Shown here piece after piece: positions 31,501 to 44,775 of a DNA stretch of 64,000 nucleotides. The stretch comes from Glandiceps talaboti (taxonomy: Eukaryota; Hemichordata; Enteropneusta; Spengelidae). The translations under genes were made by a program, and so were the position numbers. The stretch covers positions 14,930,092 to 14,994,091 of the forward strand of contig NC_135554.1 in the NCBI RefSeq assembly GCF_964340395.1, read 5' to 3'. The notes under the pieces are model-generated. The model saw only the letters and a program-made list of their open reading frames with translations. It had not been told where the DNA came from and did no database searches. Every line of letters starts with the position of its first letter. The first letter of the stretch is position 1.

Positions 31501-34500
31501 ATGACGAAACTCTTGATTGGTTTCTTGTTGTCATGGTTCCCATACAAGTCTTCTTGTTACAGACGTAGTTATCATTATTAACACATTTCTGCCAACCTTC
31601 CATCTCTCTGTACAGGTAACTGGTAATACAGTCTACAATATGTTAAAGTTAGCTGAGGTGGAAACAGATCGAGAAAACAGACCCTTGGAACCACATAAAA
31701 TCAAAAGTACAGAGGTAAGGAATCTAAAACAAGATGATGTCAAGGCATATTCTAGTACATTGAAGTTCATCAAAGTTTTGGATAATCTTGTAGCAAGATC
31801 TCAGGTCTGCACTCAGAAGGTTGTTGAACAAAAGCTGAGAATGACAGTGCCCCTGCTGAACCAAAGTCAATGATGACAGTACCTTTTTGGTATAAATCAA
31901 TGGTTACTTGCAGCAATTTGCGCTGCACACATATTGTATTTTGCACTGTAGTACATACCTGAATGAATGTAAAGTTGCAGTATAGAAACAAGATTGGTTG
32001 TTTTGGATAAACACTGTGTATTACTACCAGAATATAGGATGCATGAGTGCCAAAGTATGTAACTATGCATTCAAGATATTTGCACTTGTGCTATACTCAT
32101 GCAGAGAATGCAGAAATCACTTGTGCAAAGTACGCCATATATGTACTCTCACACATCACATGGTTCTGTTATAACATTTGTTTGTGTGCTACTTATCCAG
32201 GTTCTATCCAATCCATTTGATGACATTATACCAAGACGTATCAGGTCTAAAGAGTCAGATGCAGAGAAGAAAGATAAAAAAAGTAGCAAGTCAAAAGCTA
32301 CAAAGTGAGTACTAAACAGACACCAATTTTAATTCCATATAAACCCACAAAGTGAGTACTAAGCATACACCAATTTTAATTCCATATAAACCCACAAAGT
32401 GAGTACTAAGCATACACCAATTTTAATTCCATATAAACCAAATAAACAAAAGAAGTGTTGTACATGTCAGTGAGATACTAAATTTAGGCTTAGGGCATCT
32501 CCAAGTATGTTGTGCTGTATGTATCCAATACTAGATTACTGTTGCCTAGCAATCAGGGCAGTAGCAACTGTAGCAGTCTAGTTCCAGGGAGAAGCTGTGA
32601 GATACCAGTTGTTCCACAAGGATCTTGGCAGGCAGTCATTCTTCAATGATGTAATTGAAAAAACCAACAACCATGATTTCTAACTTCACATATATTATTA
32701 TTGTTATTATAATATAGTTTTATATATACTGTTATTTTCATGACATCTACCAGACACTTTCTTCATTTGGATTGAAGGGATTGAGTCATAAAGGAATTGA
32801 TCAAGTTAATTTTAAGGAGGCATAAGGGATTATTTATTTGATTCAAGTATTTAATTTGAATATCTCTACCAGTCAAGTATTTATCATGCCTTAAAACAAT
32901 AACATCTCTAACTTGCCCCTTTAATGTCACAGGTTTCATTATTTAACTCCAAACATAACTGATTACTTACCACTACTCTGTATGTGTGTGTTACTATTAA
33001 CCGTTTCCATTTTTTCGTTTTTCATAGAAATTTCAGTTTGTTGTCATTTGGTGAAGAAGCTGAAGAAGATGAAGAAGAATCTGTGGAAGTCAGCAAAGAT
33101 TTGAAATCTAAAAGTAAAAGTGCACATGATCTTATAGATGATCCCAGATTGAGTACTGTACCAGCTGTGCAATCAAGGTTAGTTAAAAGTCACCCTTACT
33201 TTATGTGAGCATGCTCACAAGGTGTGCTGTGATTTGTGGGTATTACTCATTTAGTGTGAGCATGCTCACAGGGTCCAAGATGATTGGCTGGTGTTATGAT
33301 ATCCAGTTAACAGTGTATCTAATGGAATTCTATTATTTTCCTGTTTTCTAGTGATGCATCAAGTTCAGATAACAAGTCTAAACGGTTAAGAGATGATGTG
33401 TCGGATAAAGAGAGCGATGTATCCGATGAAGAGTACAATGAACAAATGAAAGAACAAGTCAGGAAGAAATTAAAGAAATCAGAACAAGACAAGATTGTTG
33501 AAAAGAAAGCAGAAGAAAAAGATGAACAGACATTAAGTCGAAGGTAACATTTATGATGTCTCACTAAACTGTGAAACACATTGTATTTCAATTGATTAAA
33601 ATGTAACAATTGTACTTTATTTTTGTCATGCCAAATGATAAAATGTAGCAATATCAATAAGGTATTTGCCAAGTCATACAATAAAATGTAGCAAATGTTA
33701 GTAAGATCTTTCAAGTTAACTGGCTTCCATTGTAAGTACCAAATTTTTATAACATATCTAAATTTACCTTATTGATTTGATTTTTGAAGTGAGCAGCTTA
33801 GAAAAGAATCTCGGCAACTCAAGAAAGAAATGTTGGAAGCCAAGAAGAAGAAAACAAGAGAGGATAATCAAGATGAGAAAGAAGATGAAGATTTAGAAGG
33901 TAAGTAGATTGAAGTCATGTCATGAATTTACCTGTCTTTGTTTAACCATGCTGAACATCAGTTGACCATCACTTGTCTTTGTGGAACTACACCCAACATA
34001 AAATAGCTGTCGAACAACAGTTGACTGTGATTGAGTTGCTAGCAATAGAAATGCTGCAACCTATCATGGGCTGTCGCTTATCAAGGACTGTCGCTAATCA
34101 TGGGCTGTCACTTATCATGGGCTGTCACTTATCAAGGGCTGTCACTTATCAAGGGCTGTCACATATCAAGGGCTGTCACTTATCAAGGACTGTCACTTAT
34201 CAAGGGCTGTCACATATCAAGGGCTGTCACATATCAAGGGCTGTCACATATCAACTGCTGTCACATATCAAGGGCTGTCACATATCAAGGGCTGTCACTT
34301 ATCAAGGGCTGTCACTTATCAAGGGCTGTCACATATCAACTGCTGTCACATATCAAGGGCTGTCACATATCAAGGGCTGTCACTTATCAAGGGCTGTCAC
34401 TTATCAAGGGCTGTCATATCAAGGGCTGTCACATATCAAGGGCTGTCACATATCAAGGACTGTCACATATCAAGGGCTGTCACTTATCAAGGGCTGTCAC

Positions 34501-37500
34501 TTATCAAGGGCTGTCACATATCAAGGGCTGTCACATATCAAGGGCTGTCACTTATCAAGGGCTGTCACATATCAAGGGCTGTCACTTATCAAGGACTGTC
34601 ACATCAAGGGCTGTCACATGTCAAGGGCTGTCACATATCAAGGACTGTCACATATCAAGGGCTGTCACATATCAAGGGCTGTCACATATCAAGGACTGTC
34701 ACTTATCATGGGCTGTCACATATCAAGGGCTGTCACATATCAAGGGCTGTCACATATCAAGGGCTGTCACTTATGGGCTGTCACATATCAAGGGCTGTCA
34801 CTTATCATGGGCTGTCACATATCAAGGACTGTCACTTATCAAGGGCTGTCACTTATCAAGGACTGTCACATATCAAGGGCTGTCACATATCAAGGGCTGT
34901 CACATATCAAGGGCTGTCACATATCAAGGACTGTCACATATCAAGGGCTGTCACATATCAAGGGCTGTCACATATCAAGGACTGTCACTTATCATGGGCT
35001 GTCACATATCAAGGGCTGTCACATATCAAGGACTGTCACTTATCATGGGCTGTCACATATCAAGGGCTGTCACTTATCAAGGGCTGTCACATATCAAGGG
35101 CTGTCACTTATCATGGGCTGTCACATATCAAGGGCTGTCACTTATCAAGGGCTGTCACATATCAAGGGCTGTCACATATCAAGGGCTGTCACATATCAAG
35201 GACTGTCACATATCAAGGGCTGTCACATATCAAGGGCTGTCACTTATCAAGGGCTGTCACATATCAAGGGCTGTCACTTATCATGGGCTGTCACATATCA
35301 AGGGCTGTCACTTATCAAGGGCTGTCACATATCAAGGGCTGTCACATATCAAGGGCTGTCACATATCAAGGACTGTCACTTATCATGGGCTGTCACATAT
35401 CAAGGGCTGTCACTTATCATGGGCTGTCACATATCAAGGGCTGTCACATATCAAGGGCTGTCACATATCAAGGACTGTCACTTATCAAGGGCTGTCACAT
35501 ATCATGGGCTGTCACATATCAAGGGCTGTCACATATCAAGGGCTGTCACATATCAAGGGCTGTCACATATCAAGGGCTGTCACATATCAAGGGCTGTCAC
35601 TTTTCACAAGATATTGAGAAATGTTTAATGTAAAAACTGATTTGTAACAAAAGCTGTAGCTGTAAATTGAGATGTTAATCATCACACCTAAATAACAAAT
35701 ATCTATTAAACACTTTAGAATGACTAACAGAATTAAAGGACCTCATTCCTTTGATGTCAATAAGTTTATAAGAATGATATATTATAAGTATAGAATAAAG
35801 CTAAAAGGAGCTAAAGCATATTTCATCCATGGCTGCATTTCAACATAGTAGTGAGGTGTGACTTGGCAAGGACTCTTGTATGACATTTTAACCTTGCTGA
35901 CAATTCATAATAAAGACATGATAGTGTCTAATAAAACCATGATAATTCCAGATATATAACTCCTTCTAGGACATCACAAGTGATTACACACTCCTCCTGG
36001 TTCTATTTCATTTAATGGTAATGTGTCTCAATTCATATTCTATGTTTCTTTGCATAGATGGAAAGGAGGAGGACGATGCAGTATTGGCAGAGTTTCGAAA
36101 TGAAAAGAAGAAATATAAAGAGAAAAGGAAAAAGCTTGGGAAAGGTAGCAGTCGGGAAGATGAGGTAAGATATATAGCAGATGTATTACACATGCAATGT
36201 TACTATAAAGAAATAATGAAATAGAATATATTGTTGGCTGATATTAAAGTAAACTATGTTACCATGAGTTGTTCAGATTTCATATTATCATTGTCCATTG
36301 CATATCCATTGCATAAACCCTGTTGATATATAGGACACCAGTGTGTTTAGACATCTGATATATCGTTGCACAATAACAAACTGTACCATACATAAATTAG
36401 GTTCCATAAATTAGGTTCTGCATCATTCAGGAAAATTGAGTGAGATAAAAGATGTAATGCTTGGATGGGTTTATTTACATTGTTTTTACTACTGTGGTGC
36501 TTTTTGCCTCTCTATGCCAAAAGCAAAGGGTAGAGTAAAGGTTCCATCACTGCTTATCATGCACATGCATAATCGTTTTCACGATGTTGTACCTATAATG
36601 GTGCAACAACTCCTTACAAGCCCGCAACTTCCTGGAGAGTATACATGTGTGTATGTGCCCAGCCATTTCTCAGCCATACACTGATCAGTTTCATTCAAAT
36701 CTTGCGCGAAGATGAGATACTATGGTGACCGTGTGCATGTTTATTTCTTCACCTGTTTTCTCACTTCATCCTATTTTTCTCATCTATACAGACATTAGCT
36801 ATGCTGGCTAAATTTCAAAGTCGACTGCAGTCTGTAAGAACTTCTATAGAAGAAAGGGAAGAGGAAGAGACAGTGGAAAACAAAGCGGATGGGAAGGAAG
36901 AAAAAGAAGATGTAGAAGAAGAGGAGGAAGAAGAGGATGATGGTGTTGATATTCCAGCAGGATCCCTGTAAGTGTCTAGTGGTTGCTATGGGTTATAGTG
37001 ATAGTGTACTGATTGTAGTAATGTTGCTAAGGGGTCAAAGGAGGTGAATTAATGTGCCAGCGTCAATGGGGAGGAATTGATGTGTTAAGGGTCGAAGGAA
37101 GTAAATCAGTGTGCTAGGGTGTCAAAAGTGGTAAATTGCTATGTTGCGAGGGCAAATGTGGTACATTGAAGAGCTAAGGAGTCAAATCAGATAAATTGAA
37201 CAGCTGAGGGGTCAAATGAGGTAAAGTGTAGAGCTGAGGGGTAAATTGATATGTTAAGAGGTCAAGTGAGGTAAATTAAAGATCTAAGAGGTCAAATGTG
37301 GTGAAAAAAAGGAGGTAATTGAGTGCTAGGGTATCAAAGAAGTTAAAACGATGTAGTAAGTTGTTAAAATCATTACAACAAACTCAGAGATGCTAACATA
37401 TCATTGCTTACAGGTTAAAACATCGCTTGCATTTTGAGAGTCGTCACAACAAAGTCAAAGACGCCAATGTTCAAGATGAAGACACATTTGCTATCTATGA

Positions 37501-37573
37501 TCCAAGAAACCCAATCAACAAAAGAAGGAGAGAAGAAAGTAAACAGAAGAGAAAGAAACAAACCAATAGATAA
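28570..37573 (+). CDS. CWC27: spliceosome-associated cyclophilin CWC27
   Basis: Eleven exons: 28570-28611, 29933-30142, 31141-31284, 31616-31714, 32201-32304, 33028-33177, 33352-33543, 33790-33899, 36058-36164, 36792-36967 and 37414-37573; 1494 nt, 497 residues (human 472). It starts [15 protein letters not shown], as in the human protein. The cyclophilin domain spans about 10-166 and keeps FHR (Arg56), Phe61, Gln64, [13 protein letters not shown] (Asn103, Gln112, Phe114) and His127. The usual cyclophilin Trp (Glu122 in human CWC27) is His122. After it come [26 protein letters not shown], long charged coiled stretches and the C-terminal [18 protein letters not shown] block. CWC27 joins the activated (Bact) spliceosome with CWC22. 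Three introns carry tandem arrays, including a 1.5-kb 17-bp satellite in intron 8. Splice sites are GT-AG and phases close throughout. Confidence 0.96.
29265..29435 (+). mobile_element. second tRNA-like SINE family copy in CWC27 intron 1
   Basis: The head has TGGCTGAGTGG (box A type) at 29277-29287 and AGGTTGAACC (box B type) near 29311-29320. The tail ends CCAGTATTATTATTATT. The words GTGGCTGAGTGGTTAAACCA recur at 39207-39250, where only the head is left. Confidence 0.65.
30143..30718. repeat. 29/30-bp minisatellite starting at the CWC27 exon 2 donor
   Basis: About 19 copies of a unit of 29-30 bp with GGTAATCAGCTACTGTTGGC and AGTAACTGTG. The array starts directly at the donor GTAAGGTAATC of CWC27 exon 2. 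Confidence 0.95.
32295..32440. repeat. triplicated 51-bp unit containing the CWC27 exon 5 donor
   Basis: Three near-perfect copies of ACAAAGTGAGTACTAA followed by CACCAATTTTAATTCC and ATATAAACC. The first copy contains the true exon-intron border (32304/32305), so the intron holds two extra copies of the same donor with some exon bases. Confidence 0.92.
34060..35605. repeat. 17-bp satellite array in CWC27 intron 8
   Basis: About 90 copies of GGGCTGTCACATATCAA with a few recurring variants (CTTATC, GGACTG, ATCATG). Because 17 is not a multiple of three and no frame of the unit contains a stop, every plus frame stays open for over 1.5 kb; these open frames are an artefact and not a protein. 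The exon borders on both sides are normal. Confidence 0.98.
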
Positions 37574-38380
37574 TAGCGCAATATCTGTAATTTTTTTTTT
37601 TTGCAGACTACAAAATTTGAAATCAAGAGTTTTTTTCTCCATTAGTTTAATCTGCATACTGCCAATATTTTCCCTCATCACAAATTTGAGTACAAAACCC
37701 ATCATTTTTATTAACTTTCAATCTGTATTTCTGGAAACTTTAGATATATGATATCTTAACTATTTGTAGTCCAGATCATATTTTTAATACAAAACTTTGA
37801 AATATTTGGATTTTCAGAATATTATTGAGGGGATTCATGATAAAATTTCATAGAATAGAAGTATCGTTAACTGGTCATATTAGTCAACAACAAAAAACTA
37901 AAGATTTTGAACTTGAGAATTGAACTACTTAGTTTGACTTTAAAAGCATTAAAATAAACTAAACAAAAAGTGTCATGAAATAATCTTTGTACCTATCTGT
38001 CAATATTGAGTAGAACGTCTATATGAATGATAAAGTACTATTTTCTAAGTAGTTAACGAGTAACAGAGAGCTTGAAACTTCGACTAATTTCACACGTTGG
38101 TGGGCCTTGTTAATAAGTTCACTTCAAAGTACTATTTTCTGGAATCTGAAAGTATGTTCTTTATATTATGTTAGATTTTTTCCTCTGACAAATTCTCTGA
38201 GTTGTAGCTATTGACAAATTCTCTGAGCTGTAGCTACTATTCTGCCAGACTGTTTATTACAAAGTATATGATCAACTCTGTGTAATCAAGTACACCATAA
38301 CAGCATTGCATCATATTTCTAAAGAATAATTATGGATGATTACACAAAATAGAACATTTAATAGAACAAAACTATGAATT

Positions 38381-38462
38381 CTCTGCAATAGAATTCTACC
38401 ACCTAAGTTTGTCATAATTCTCAGTACCTGCAATAGAATTCTACCACCTAAGTTTGTCATAA
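38381..38462. repeat. direct duplication of about 56 bp
   Basis: TGCAATAGAATTCTACCACC and TAAGTTTGTCATAA occur twice in a row. Confidence 0.85.
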
Positions 38463-38889
38463 AAATAACGACTATTTAATTTCTTGGTCTATATCATAAC
38501 TTCTGCTCCACGCGCTGCACATGCATTACTGTAGACGCACGTGAGAATAAGTCAACCTTCTTGTTCTATTTTGACCCTCTAGCGTGAAGTAAAATGCTAT
38601 TGCAGGTGCTGAGAATGATAGAAATTGGATGTTATAATATTAACATTTGAACCAATGGTGATAATATACAACAGTGGAAAGTGAGCTTTCAGCTAACTAA
38701 GATAGACACAAATGTGACAAACTAAAACCATTGTTGAAGTTATTGAATGGAAGTTGGTTTATTTGTACTCACAATAGGGTGGCATTTCTGCTGAAGAGTT
38801 TTATCTTGCATTCTACCTTTTTGGAGACTTCTAGTGTTTACACTGTCCTGGTTATATCAACACAACAAAGTCTTTGCTATCACTAGACT

Positions 38890-39648
38890 GTACGATATGT
38901 CATGGCACTTCGCCCTCACTGGTGTCCTCTCTTGATCGATGTGTGAGGGCGCCCTGTCACAGCATTACCTTACAGACTATGCTATCACCTTCTTGTTAAT
39001 CTAATACATCAATCAACTATGAATTAGTTTGTGTATATCTTAATAAACCGAAAGCTTGGTTTCCACAGTAGTAGTAGTGTTTTGCACAAAGCAATAATTT
39101 TGATAGCTTCTGATCAGGTTTTTATTGTGTCTAACTTCAAAATTATTATTAAAAGTAATGGAAACTCTTCAAAGTCTATCAGGTACGTGAGAGTACTGTA
39201 TCAAAATGGGTTGTTGGTGGCTGAGTGGTTAAACCACTTGCCTCTTACCCTCTCAAAATTATGCACAAATACACATAAAATTGTACTACATGTAATTGAT
39301 ATTATCCTCTGAGTTCTTAGAATATCTCTTTAATTTTTTGTGAAATACACAAAGTCAAGAAAATTGACAGATTTTGTTCTCACTGTGTGAATCTTTCTGA
39401 AATTAGGTTTGAATATATGGTGGGTCAGTTGTATGCTGAAAATATTGAAATGTTACTAGAGTTGACACCCTGTCTGTAAATGGGGTTCTGAATCACAAGA
39501 AACTATATTTTATGAAAGAAGTGGTGACCAGTACAGGATATTGAGTAGTCTGTAAGGTATGCCATGTCAGGGCGCCCTCAGGCATCAGCCACCCCATTTC
39601 ATGATCAAGACCATTGAGGGCGCAGTGACATGGTGTATTGTCCAGGTT
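38890..39648. mobile_element. possible non-autonomous DNA element with inverted ends
   Basis: About 95 bp at 38890-38982 recurs in inverted form at 39545-39648. Shared words are ATGTCA-GGC, CGCCCTCA, TGAGGGCGCCCTG and ACCTTACAGACTA. Each end is itself palindromic (CGCCCTCA against TGAGGGCG). The 560-bp middle encodes nothing recognisable and contains the SINE head fragment. Confidence 0.55.
39207..39250 (+). mobile_element. truncated SINE head
   Basis: GGTGGCTGAGTGGTTAAACC plus ACTTGCCTCTTACC matches the head of the element at 29265-29435; no body or tail follows. Confidence 0.5.
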
Positions 39649-41400
39649 AGATCTTGAGTGAACATTAACTTGTACACCAACAAAGTACCAGATGTGTCCA
39701 GATTCATGTCACTTAAAATGTGAGTTTTATTTTCTTTAAACTAAATGAATAGAAGTGATAAAAGTGAGCATAGTAATGTGTAAATTGTACGAGCTATTGT
39801 CATTATGCAGTCCTACATTATCACGTTTTACAAGTATGCATAAAGGGAGAACAATAAAACTTAAACCGTATGGTTTGACAAAGTCCATTAGTGTTTAGCA
39901 ACTGAATTGCTAATTGTTGGCACACTTGTGTGTGTATTAAAGCTAAACTAGCTGCAACTGGAAGTTTTTTTGAAAACAGTTTTGTTAGATATACTGACTT
40001 GCTCGTAATATTGTATACCTTGAATAGTATTGAATCACCTGTGGGTAAATGTATTTTTGTAGCTGTATACACAATATTGTGGAATAAACCCAAACAAATT
40101 TATTTTGGGGTCTGTACCAAAAGACAGCATCCAATTGAATCACAATTTCAACCTGTTACTGTACTACTGAAAGATATAATCAACCTCTAATTAACATTCA
40201 CAATGTCTAATTATTTATATTTTAACAATTTTCAAAAAAATATACTCCCGTTACAGCAAGTGTATGTTTAAAGTTGCAATAGCTGTAATTGCAGGATTCT
40301 TTGGTGATAGTTTTGTTACATTCAATAAACTCTGAACTGTCCTAAATTAGCAATAGATTTTGGTGTGTAGTATGTAGCCGTATCTGTACAAATTAATACA
40401 GCATAAGCAACAAATAAAATTGAGACCACACCCCTGTTATAACTTAGAGTGTCTGTAATTTCACAGAATGATCAGTTACACAGTTTGACAAATATCCATT
40501 ACTGCTATCGAAACTGTATGTATCTATTGAATTTATTGGCAATGTTAGTGTCTGCAGTGTTGTGGTGAAATCCAGAGGCTCATATTTTGTGTCGTCATGA
40601 TCACCAAGAAATACCTTGGTGTCAAAATTTAAAGTTGCTTTTTTTGTACAGAATTTCAGCCTCTAAGTTACAGATAAAATATGCCATTAATTAACACGTA
40701 CAGCATCGATTATCTGTGAATGTGTTGTTGGCTTTTTTAATTTAAAAAAACAAATGCTCCAATAGCAGAAAGATCAGCCGTTGTGGGCGCTCTCCTCATC
40801 CCTTTCCACGACGAAAGGGAAAGGATAAGGACGCCTCCGGCGACGTATTTTACATTCAAAACAGCTAACGTACTCGTATATTGTAACTATAAACAGCAAT
40901 ATTCATTTAGATTAACATCGTATTTTTAAAACGTTGTTTTTAAAGGGGTTTAAAAATCGTACAGAAATTGTTAATTTAATTCCAGTTACCCATCAGATGA
41001 TAAGATATTTGTTGCGTAGCGGTACAGTTGTCCGAAACCATCGGCAACAACACTCATATTGTTTTTGGGAAAGTGCAACTTTGCTGTAGGTGCGCCACCT
41101 CGGGGTTAACACATGACTTGTATGTATACGGGCAATCTTTTCAGGTGCGAGCAATAAACTACCTATGAATATATTTCTTATTTTTATTCTGGAAAAAAAA
41201 ACCCATGTTTACTAGGGATATCGATTGGCAGAGGTTGGATGTGTGTAAGATTTATATTATCAGTGATGAATGTTCCGTTTAGCTATTGAGTCAATTCCAC
41301 ATTATTATTGACATGGTTTCAGGCCGAGGGAAGGAGAAGGAAAGGGTGACATATTTCAGTTGGACCCATTATAATTGGGCTTGATAATGTCTTTCCTTTG

Positions 41401-44400
41401 TTTCTCCGAAACAATTTTCCTTTGTGTTTCCAGTGAATGTTTTAGTATTTCACATTACTGTACTTTTTTGTATCTTTCTCCATAATTATTGGCAATCAGT
41501 TAAGATTTCCTTAGACTGTTTTTTCGAGACACCTTTGTTTTTCCATTCCTGCCACGGGACCCATAATATGTTTTCAGATAGAGTTGAGTTGGATCGTATA
41601 CATGTACATGTAGTTTGAATGTTTGGCATGTTGATGTGATGTGACGTGACGTGACGTGACATGGTGTGATTTGATTGACATTACATGGCGCCGTTATCTG
41701 ATGTGCCGTGGCGTGATGGCGTGACAGGGTGTGACACGACGCATACACACACGACGGGACATGCAGTAATGTGACGTAACGGTTATGTGATTGACGTCGA
41801 CGTGCGTGCGTTGTATGGTTACGGCGTTCGTGCATAATATTTTTTCAGTTATAGAGGAGAGAAAAAAAAACTTTCAGAAAATGTATGGGTTGATGGAGTA
41901 AAGTTTATCCATTGTTGTGGAAATAATAACTTGAAAATATGTCACCCTTCAAATCTTGCTTTTGTTTGCATCTCCATGTAAATGGGACATTGTACCTATC
42001 GCGAGTGTGAGCCAATCGTGTTGAATTTTACAAATTTTGAATTGCCGAAGTGTTTTATTTACCATTTCATAATTCATAGTCAGATCGACGATGTAGGACA
42101 GTTTGGTATGTATTGTTACATACAAGGAAGTGGTATTGTGTGTCTTTGCAGTAGACGTACGGATGGCTGCCCATGATATCGCCGGGCTACGAAACCACGT
42201 GGATATGTAAGCTACTTTCCCTTGCTCTCGGAGGGACACCGTCGAAACTAAGATATACATCTAATATTGTAACAGTTCCGTACTAAAAGTCAAACTAACT
42301 TATCCAGCAAATGTGACTGCTGTAGGCATTTCGGGGTAAATAAATAAGTGGAAGCTTGGGCAACTTTACGGTAATTTGATGGTGCTGAATTTAAAAAAAA
42401 AAAAAAGACAAAGCCTTCCAAGCGAAATTTTGAGATTTTACCCCTCAAAACTTGCATATAAATATTGATGTAAATATGACTTTTTGCAAAAAAATAAACA
42501 GACCATAACAATAAAATAAATTAGAATAAAAAGATAAACAGCCTTCAATAAAATGAGTAAAACCCCTTTTAAGCATCCAAAATGTTTTTTTCCCCATTTT
42601 GACCAGTTAAAATTATCTTTGCAGTAAAGCCTCAATAGTAGTCACCAGCGATAATATTTGTGAGGTGCTTTGGAAAGCGCTGTCACAGTATTTATTGGTA
42701 AATCCACGTGTATCGCACAGAATTTCGACCCGTATAGTCAGCAGCTGTGCGGCTGTTAAGCAACAATCATTAACCAATTCCTATCGACGGTAAAAGGAAT
42801 AATGTTTCACATGATAAATTAACTCGGAACACTTTCACTTCTTTTTTTTCTCTTTTCACAGTAACCTAGACTCTTGCTTTTTATTAGTAATAGCTTACGT
42901 TCCCCAGGAAAAGTCAATGTAAACTTTGAACTATAGTTGGGCCATCAGTGTGGAATCACAGACAGGAAACTTGCCTGTTGTGGAATGGAATAAAAAAAGG
43001 CAGAAAATATGACGTGATAAATCGTTTATAATATTCTATTTTTGTCCTTTATCTCCGTCTGCTTATTTCATTTCAGTGGCCTTGAGGCGCCTGCGACCCA
43101 ATTGGGACAGATCCCTGTGTGATAGCCAGAAATCAATTTAAACCCGTTTTGCTACCTGAGTCACTAAACTTCGCATAAATAGTACGATGCTCTGTGATTT
43201 TCAAGACTACAGGAGAAATACTTGAAACAGAATACTGATGTTTGTACAAGTCACCAATGCTGAAACTACCTACTAAATAACCCTAGCAATAATATGTTAT
43301 TTTAAATTATTGCCATAAGCACTGTTATGATTGGCCTCTGTGTGGGATTTGCTTATTCCGAATACCAGCACTTGCTTCAACCGCAAATTAACAAATTTTG
43401 AAATAAAAATGTATTTCAAACGCAAGATTTGACGAAAACATTGAATGGATAGTAATTTTGTTTTATAGTTCGTGAAAATTTGAGAACTGACGTCTTGCGA
43501 AGTGACCATTTCTTGCTTTGCACATGGTGTGCTTCATACAAAAATGATCTTACATGTATTATAGATCCGACGTCGTAGTCAAGGGTGTTTAGATATACTT
43601 TGGCGAGATACCTTCCAGCTGTTTACATAAATTAATGATGTTGCAAACGCGGAGAACTTTTACAGAATTGTAGCTTCCAGCAACTGACCACACAATATGA
43701 CGTTTGTCAGTCTGTGTAGATAGAAAATGTCAAGGCTATGACCAAGGACACGCTGCAAACACAATGCTGAGATAGATATCCTCAGTTATCAACAACAATG
43801 TACTTGATCGCAAGGGTGCATTAATAACTGATTGCCGTGCCAGGATATTGTTGTACGTGTACATTTCGGAGTTTCTCCTGTGTTCAAAGAATGCCCGGAT
43901 GGAATCATATACTTGGCGTACGCTTACTCTGTAAACTGTATATGTAAATCGTAAATGTCGCCCTGCCAAAGACCTGGTCGCCACTAGCTTTATTGTATAG
44001 ATCTGTACAAATTGGGCAGTTCGTGATTAATTTAAATTCTGAATAATTAGAAAATTCCAGTTAATTCGTTACGAAAATCTCGATACTTCACTTTCTGCGT
44101 TCCTTGCAGTGAAATCAGACCAGACTTGAAATGAATATTGTCATCGCCTATTAATCACTATGAATGTCGGAAATTCCATCGCATTAATCATAATTGAAAT
44201 AAAAAACCCATCGTAATTCCCCTGTGTATTTTTAGAAGGTTGCTTATTGTCTGTAGAAATATCTATTCATTTGAAATGAAAGTATGTATGAATACATACA
44301 CCCACACGGAAGAAGGTCTCGGATGTCTACAACAATGTTCCATTTCTACCTGACTGGTTTATTTGACACTGTCTGAACTTTTTAATTTGAAACCTATAAT

Positions 44401-44770
44401 TATCAACCAGCAAACAACAATAAGCTGCAACCAAGCAAGGACGATTCTATCTCAAACGAGATCAATTTATCAACGATCAAACCCTTTTCAAAACAAACAC
44501 CGATTTTCAGCTTCGATGGTACTAAAAGTGGGTGTTTGTTTTTCCATTGTACATGTTGTAAGAGCGTTGGCGACGCCTCTGTCTCGTCTCATACCGCCAT
44601 ACTGCACCGTCGTACGGTTTACTACTTCTAAAGCTTTGACGGCCTGGCGAGTTTATTATTAAGTTTTAGTTACTTTTGATAACGTGTAAAATGTTGTTGA
44701 CATGCTATTATTGTTATATCAAAATTAAGAAATATTTCTGGTATCAACAGCGCGATCTTCAACTTCGTCT
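41401..44770. other. intergenic DNA, no supportable gene
   Basis: About 41620-41820 is a degenerate GTGAC/GACGT-rich patch, possibly an old pentamer repeat that also creates CRE-like TGACGT words. The rest is AT-rich; open frames are short and unlike any family I know. Confidence 0.45.
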
Positions 44771-44775
44771 ATGTG

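Larger units (their letters stand above)
37574..41400. other. CWC27 3' UTR and intergenic DNA
   Basis: AATAAA at 37953-37958, about 380 bp after the stop, may end CWC27. Further on are a doubled 56-bp repeat (about 38381-38462), inverted repeats (38890-39648), a SINE head (39207-39250) and AT-rich unique DNA. No exon is supportable. Confidence 0.5.

Noticed and set aside
33973-35628. Open frames of up to 551 codons with repeated [17 protein letters not shown]-type sequence
   Set aside because: They come from the 17-bp intronic array, whose unit has no stop in any plus frame; all three frames read the same 17-residue period.
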